DNA of 8,239 nt. Source: Campylobacteraceae bacterium. Its GTDB lineage: Bacteria; Campylobacterota; Campylobacteria; Campylobacterales; Sulfurovaceae. Location: contig JALVQH010000360.1 of NCBI GenBank assembly GCA_027031505.1, positions 1-8,239 of the forward strand, read 5' to 3'. Both the position numbers and the translations under genes were made by a program. Positions 5,723-8,239 of the stretch are shown here, piece after piece. How positions within the stretch are numbered: the first letter of the stretch is position 1; each line of letters begins with the position of its first letter. Below the pieces are notes generated by a model, which saw only the letters and a program-made list of their open reading frames with translations, ran no database searches and was not told the DNA's origin.

Positions 5723-7144
5723 ATGGAAGAGAGAGACAAACGATTTGAGCTGATTCGGATTGCAGTCAGTCTGGCAGATTACGATGTGATCGACCTGCAG
5801 ATTAAGCATCTGCGTAACTTCAGTACCGATCCCCGCCTGCATGAGATTCTTCAGGAGCTGGAGCAGAAGAATTTTCGCCAGGCGCTCTTCCTGATGAAAG
5901 AGTATGTTTCGGCTTCGGATGATGCATTTTTTGCTTCGGTCTCCGACGAGGCGTCTGCCCCAGCGGAACAGGAGTCCGAATCACCCACGCAGGGTCTGTT
6001 TGATCTGGATCCCCGTACCGAGGAGGGGGGACGGATACTCGGCCTGGACGACATGCTCAGAATGACCCGCGAGAGTGCCAAAGCACCGCGGGAATACGCC
6101 TCAGAAAGTTCCGTTGGCGATTTTGCGGCCGAAACGAAGAAGCGCGAAGGGATTCCGGAGGGGAGCGTATCCGACGAAGCGGATCCGCTTTTTGCACTTG
6201 ATCGGGCGGACGATACGCAGGAGGCGGGCACCGAAGAGGCCAAATCTATCCCGGATGTCTCCCCTTCGGATACGGTTTCCGATGTTGCCTCGGCCTCCGT
6301 CGAGTCAACAACAGAGACTGAAAAGGAGCTGTTTGCTTTTGGCGACGGGGAGGAGGCTCTGTCAACGGTATCTGATGCAGATCATCCGGTTTCTCCGGAA
6401 GATGATTCGCCGCTTGCAGACGGGATTGCCGCAGAGTCCCGGAAAGAGAAAGAAGCCGACCCTGTTTCTCCTCGTGCCGGGACAGAACAGGCAGCAGTCC
6501 AGAAAGAGGGAGAAAAACAGGATGCGGCGGTAACCGACGTGCCCACAGTGGATTCTTTCAGGGCTCCGGCCGGTGTACATGAAGAGGATAAACGCTATGC
6601 GGCTTTTGCTTACATGGGGCAGAAGTATCGCAACATGCTCCACCAGTATCCTCAAGCTGAAATTTCGGAAGAGGGTATCAGTCCGGAAGCGCAACGTTTT
6701 ATTGAGATGGTGAGTACGGAAGACTATACGGAATCCCAGGTTGAAGCTGCCATAGCACGGTATCAGGAACTGCGTGATCAGGGGCGGCGGGCTGAAGCGG
6801 CACAGATGTTGATCGCTGCAGCCACCACAGAATCCGTTTTTGCCCAATTCATGCTGGCACGCGAATTGTTTAAAGGAGAAGTGCTCGAACGAAATCATCC
6901 GGAAGCCTTTACACAGATCAACCATCTTGCCGAACAGAATTACCCCGAGGCAATTTGCGATCTGGGGCAATTATACGAACACGGGATAGGTATTGACAAA
7001 AACAAACGGCATGCTCTTCTGCTTTACGAAGAGGCGGCTGAGATGGGTGTCGAGCGTGCCCGGCACCATTACGAGCGCCTCCGCGGTACCAATCCTGTCA
7101 AGGCGCTCACATCTCTGTTTCGCCGCAAAAAGCATAAAGCATAG
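5723..7144 (+). CDS. Sel1-repeat protein with long acidic linker
   Basis: This gene predicts a protein of 473 residues (478 if the ATG at 5708 is used; numbering here is from 5708). There are three parts. Residues about 12-68 look like a compact helical N-terminal module. Residues about 70-290 are rich in Glu, Asp, Ser, Ala and Pro and look disordered. Residues about 295-460 are helical, with two Sel1-like units at about 376-411 and 412-447, the second carrying the typical LGQLYEHGIGIDKN and ALLLYEEAAEMG pattern. A basic tail, FRRKKHKA, ends the protein. Sel1/TPR-type repeats usually bind other proteins, so a scaffold role is likely, with no enzyme motif visible. There is no signal peptide or membrane helix, so it is probably cytoplasmic. 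Three short motifs of type LF-A/D-L/F-D/G recur in the acidic linker. The ATG at 5723 has GGAG at 5714-5717 with 5-base spacing; the ATG at 5708 has only AAGG. I do not recognise a specific family. Confidence 0.82.
   Translation: MEERDKRFELIRIAVSLADYDVIDLQIKHLRNFSTDPRLHEILQELEQKNFRQALFLMKEYVSASDDAFFASVSDEASAPAEQESESPTQGLFDLDPRTEEGGRILGLDDMLRMTRESAKAPREYASESSVGDFAAETKKREGIPEGSVSDEADPLFALDRADDTQEAGTEEAKSIPDVSPSDTVSDVASASVESTTETEKELFAFGDGEEALSTVSDADHPVSPEDDSPLADGIAAESRKEKEADPVSPRAGTEQAAVQKEGEKQDAAVTDVPTVDSFRAPAGVHEEDKRYAAFAYMGQKYRNMLHQYPQAEISEEGISPEAQRFIEMVSTEDYTESQVEAAIARYQELRDQGRRAEAAQMLIAAATTESVFAQFMLARELFKGEVLERNHPEAFTQINHLAEQNYPEAICDLGQLYEHGIGIDKNKRHALLLYEEAAEMGVERARHHYERLRGTNPVKALTSLFRRKKHKA
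5996..6343 (+). repeat. Three recurring LFxLD-like motifs in the acidic linker
   Basis: Within the low-complexity acidic linker of the Sel1-repeat protein, LFDLD (5996-6010), LFALD (6188-6202) and LFAFG (6329-6343) stand out as hydrophobic islands. All three are in the same reading frame and are flanked by Asp/Glu/Ser-rich sequence, about 64 and 47 residues apart. They look like short linear binding motifs rather than a folded repeat. Confidence 0.4.
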
Positions 7145-7265
7145 TCACCAATCTGTCAAAAGATGTTGTCAAGTCAAAAGGTCACTCTTTTGCAATGCAA
7201 TCTCTCTTTAATCACAAGTTGACTAAAATAAGAGCCATATTTTTTGACTGGAAGGCGGATCAGGC
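7145..7265. other. Intergenic region with small direct and inverted repeats
   Basis: This 121-bp gap between the Sel1-repeat gene and the chaperone gene holds GTCAAAAG twice in direct orientation (7155-7162 and 7173-7180, 18 bases apart) and the inverse TTTTGAC at 7242-7248. CAAAAG/CTTTTG (7175-7180 with 7187-7192) could form a weak 6-bp hairpin, and TTGCAATGCAA (7190-7200) is a perfect inverted repeat around one base. There is no strong GC stem followed by a T run, so no clear terminator. It may hold the chaperone promoter and an operator. Confidence 0.35.
7224..7229 (+). promoter_or_regulatory. Weak candidate -10 element for the chaperone gene
   Basis: TAAAAT at 7224-7229 matches TATAAT at five of six positions and would start transcription near 7236, leaving a leader of about 30 bases that keeps the GGAAGG ribosome binding site at 7250-7255. 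No -35 element is seen at the right distance; the TTGACT at 7219-7224 overlaps it instead of preceding it. Campylobacterota promoters often lack a clear -35. Confidence 0.3.
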
Positions 7266-8239
7266 ATGATAACATGGATGCAAAGACACAACCGGTACCT
7301 CGTATGGACGATCTGGATCGCAACGATCGCATTTATCGGAGCCGGTTTTGTGGGATGGGGGAGCTACAAGTACGGCTCCAAAGCAAGTGCAGTCGGCAAG
7401 GTCGGGGCGATTGAGATCCCCCGGGAGAAACTGGATTTTACCTACCGCAATCTGTATGAACGGTACAGCCAGATCTACAAGGGGCAGTTCGATGAAGCCA
7501 AAGCCAAAGAGATGGGATTGCTGAAACAGGCTTTTGCTTCGTTGGTTTCCCAGGCTCTGCTGCTCAACCTGGCCAGAAACTATGGTATTGTTGTCAGCGA
7601 AAAGGAGCTGGCCGACACCATTGCCTCCATGGAGGCTTTCCAGGAGCAGGGGGTTTTCAACAAAAGTATTTACAAGACTTACCTTCAGAACCGTGGGCTC
7701 AAAAGCAGTACTTTTGAAAAGATTCTCCGCGATGAATTGACAATCCGGAAAACAATCAGTCTTCTTGAAAGCAAAGCTTTTCCGACGGAGAATGCGGTGG
7801 TCGCTTCGGCACTGACGGTCTCCGACAGGATTCGCTACGCCGTGCTGTCTCCTGCCGATCTGAATGTAACTGTCAGCGATGCCGAAGCGAAAAAGGTCTG
7901 GGAAACAAGCAAGGAGGATTATCTGACCCCTGAACGTTATCGGCTTGCTGTTTACTGGACTGACACCGGAGCAATAGATGTCACCGAGGAGGAGATTCGG
8001 GATTTTTATGACAAAAACAGCTTCAACTATGTCCGTACGGACGGCACACAATTTCCGCTTGACAAGGTCAAATCGGTCGTCACGCAGGATCTCAAGATAA
8101 AAAAAGGGAAGAAACAGGCATTGCTTGACTACATCGCTGTCAAAAAAGGGAAAGTTCAGCCAGAGGAAAACATGACAGTGTCCATCAACGATCCTCTCTT
8201 TTCCAAAACACTCTGGGCAGAGATAAAACAAAACACCAC
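7266..8239 (+). CDS. PpiD/SurA-type periplasmic chaperone, truncated by window end
   Basis: The frame is open from the ATG at 7266 to the window edge, giving 324 complete codons and no stop. Residues about 11-31 form one membrane helix after a short N-terminus with basic residues, so the bulk should face the periplasm as in PpiD. Residues about 44-165 match the SurA/PpiD N-terminal chaperone domain, including the conserved FQEQGVFNKSIYKTYL stretch (125-140) and FEKILRDEL (150-158). The repeated pattern of VS/T-x-E-E/A, an aromatic helix and YxxPERYR at about 203-255 is also PpiD-like. Members bind unfolded outer-membrane and secreted proteins as they leave the Sec translocon. No parvulin (PPIC) signature is visible up to residue 324. 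GGAAGG at 7250-7255 is the ribosome binding site, 10 bases from the start. In Campylobacter the corresponding gene precedes ftsA-ftsZ (from memory). Confidence 0.88.
   Translation, partial: MITWMQRHNRYLVWTIWIATIAFIGAGFVGWGSYKYGSKASAVGKVGAIEIPREKLDFTYRNLYERYSQIYKGQFDEAKAKEMGLLKQAFASLVSQALLLNLARNYGIVVSEKELADTIASMEAFQEQGVFNKSIYKTYLQNRGLKSSTFEKILRDELTIRKTISLLESKAFPTENAVVASALTVSDRIRYAVLSPADLNVTVSDAEAKKVWETSKEDYLTPERYRLAVYWTDTGAIDVTEEEIRDFYDKNSFNYVRTDGTQFPLDKVKSVVTQDLKIKKGKKQALLDYIAVKKGKVQPEENMTVSINDPLFSKTLWAEIKQNT

Noticed and set aside
7175..7192. CAAAAG/CTTTTG hairpin as a rho-independent terminator
   Set aside because: The stem is six AT-rich pairs and no run of T follows, so it is too weak to call.
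7260..8231. Minus-strand open frame of 323 codons near the right end
   Set aside because: It is antisense to the PpiD-like gene, whose plus-strand translation has a membrane helix and clear SurA/PpiD motifs. The minus-strand translation is rich in Cys, Phe and Arg with no recognisable domain.

Overview
The window looks like chromosomal housekeeping DNA of a Campylobacterota (Epsilonproteobacteria) member. The main clue is gene order: a small FtsL-like membrane gene directly after rsmH, with a PpiD/SurA-type chaperone gene nearby on the other strand. From memory, this resembles the Campylobacter jejuni Cj0692c-Cj0693c-Cj0694-ftsA-ftsZ region. By eye the base composition is close to 50% GC, which is high for the phylum and would suit a Nitratifractor/Sulfurovum-type chemolithotroph. 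That genus-level guess is weak. I see no mobile element, CRISPR array, rRNA or tRNA gene.

Layout. (1) 74-685, plus strand: a small one-helix diguanylate cyclase with intact GGDEF active site and c-di-GMP inhibitory site, behind an extended -10 promoter at the left edge. (2) 705-5037, minus strand: a tight three-gene operon, rsmH (16S rRNA methyltransferase) then an FtsL-like division protein then an RND-family inner-membrane pump. Each junction is a 4-base ATGA overlap. (3) 5038-5090: a 53-bp divergent promoter region in which one near-symmetric -10 element appears to serve both strands. (4) 5091-7144, plus strand: a class II aldolase/adducin-fold protein that has lost its metal-binding histidines, then a protein with a long acidic linker and C-terminal Sel1-like repeats. 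(5) 7266 to the window end, plus strand: the N-terminal two thirds or so of a membrane-anchored PpiD/SurA-type periplasmic chaperone, truncated by the window.

How they fit together. rsmH, the FtsL-like gene and the periplasmic chaperone point to a rearranged dcw (division and cell wall) neighbourhood, and ftsA-ftsZ may follow beyond position 8239. Two features are less expected: an RND pump translationally coupled to the FtsL-like gene, in the slot where ftsI sits in classical dcw clusters, and the metal-site-less aldolase-fold protein that shares the divergent promoter with rsmH. I found no clear new defence or mobile system. The best leads are the aldolase pseudoenzyme, the symmetric divergent promoter, the ftsL-RND coupling and the apparent absence of a parvulin domain in the chaperone.
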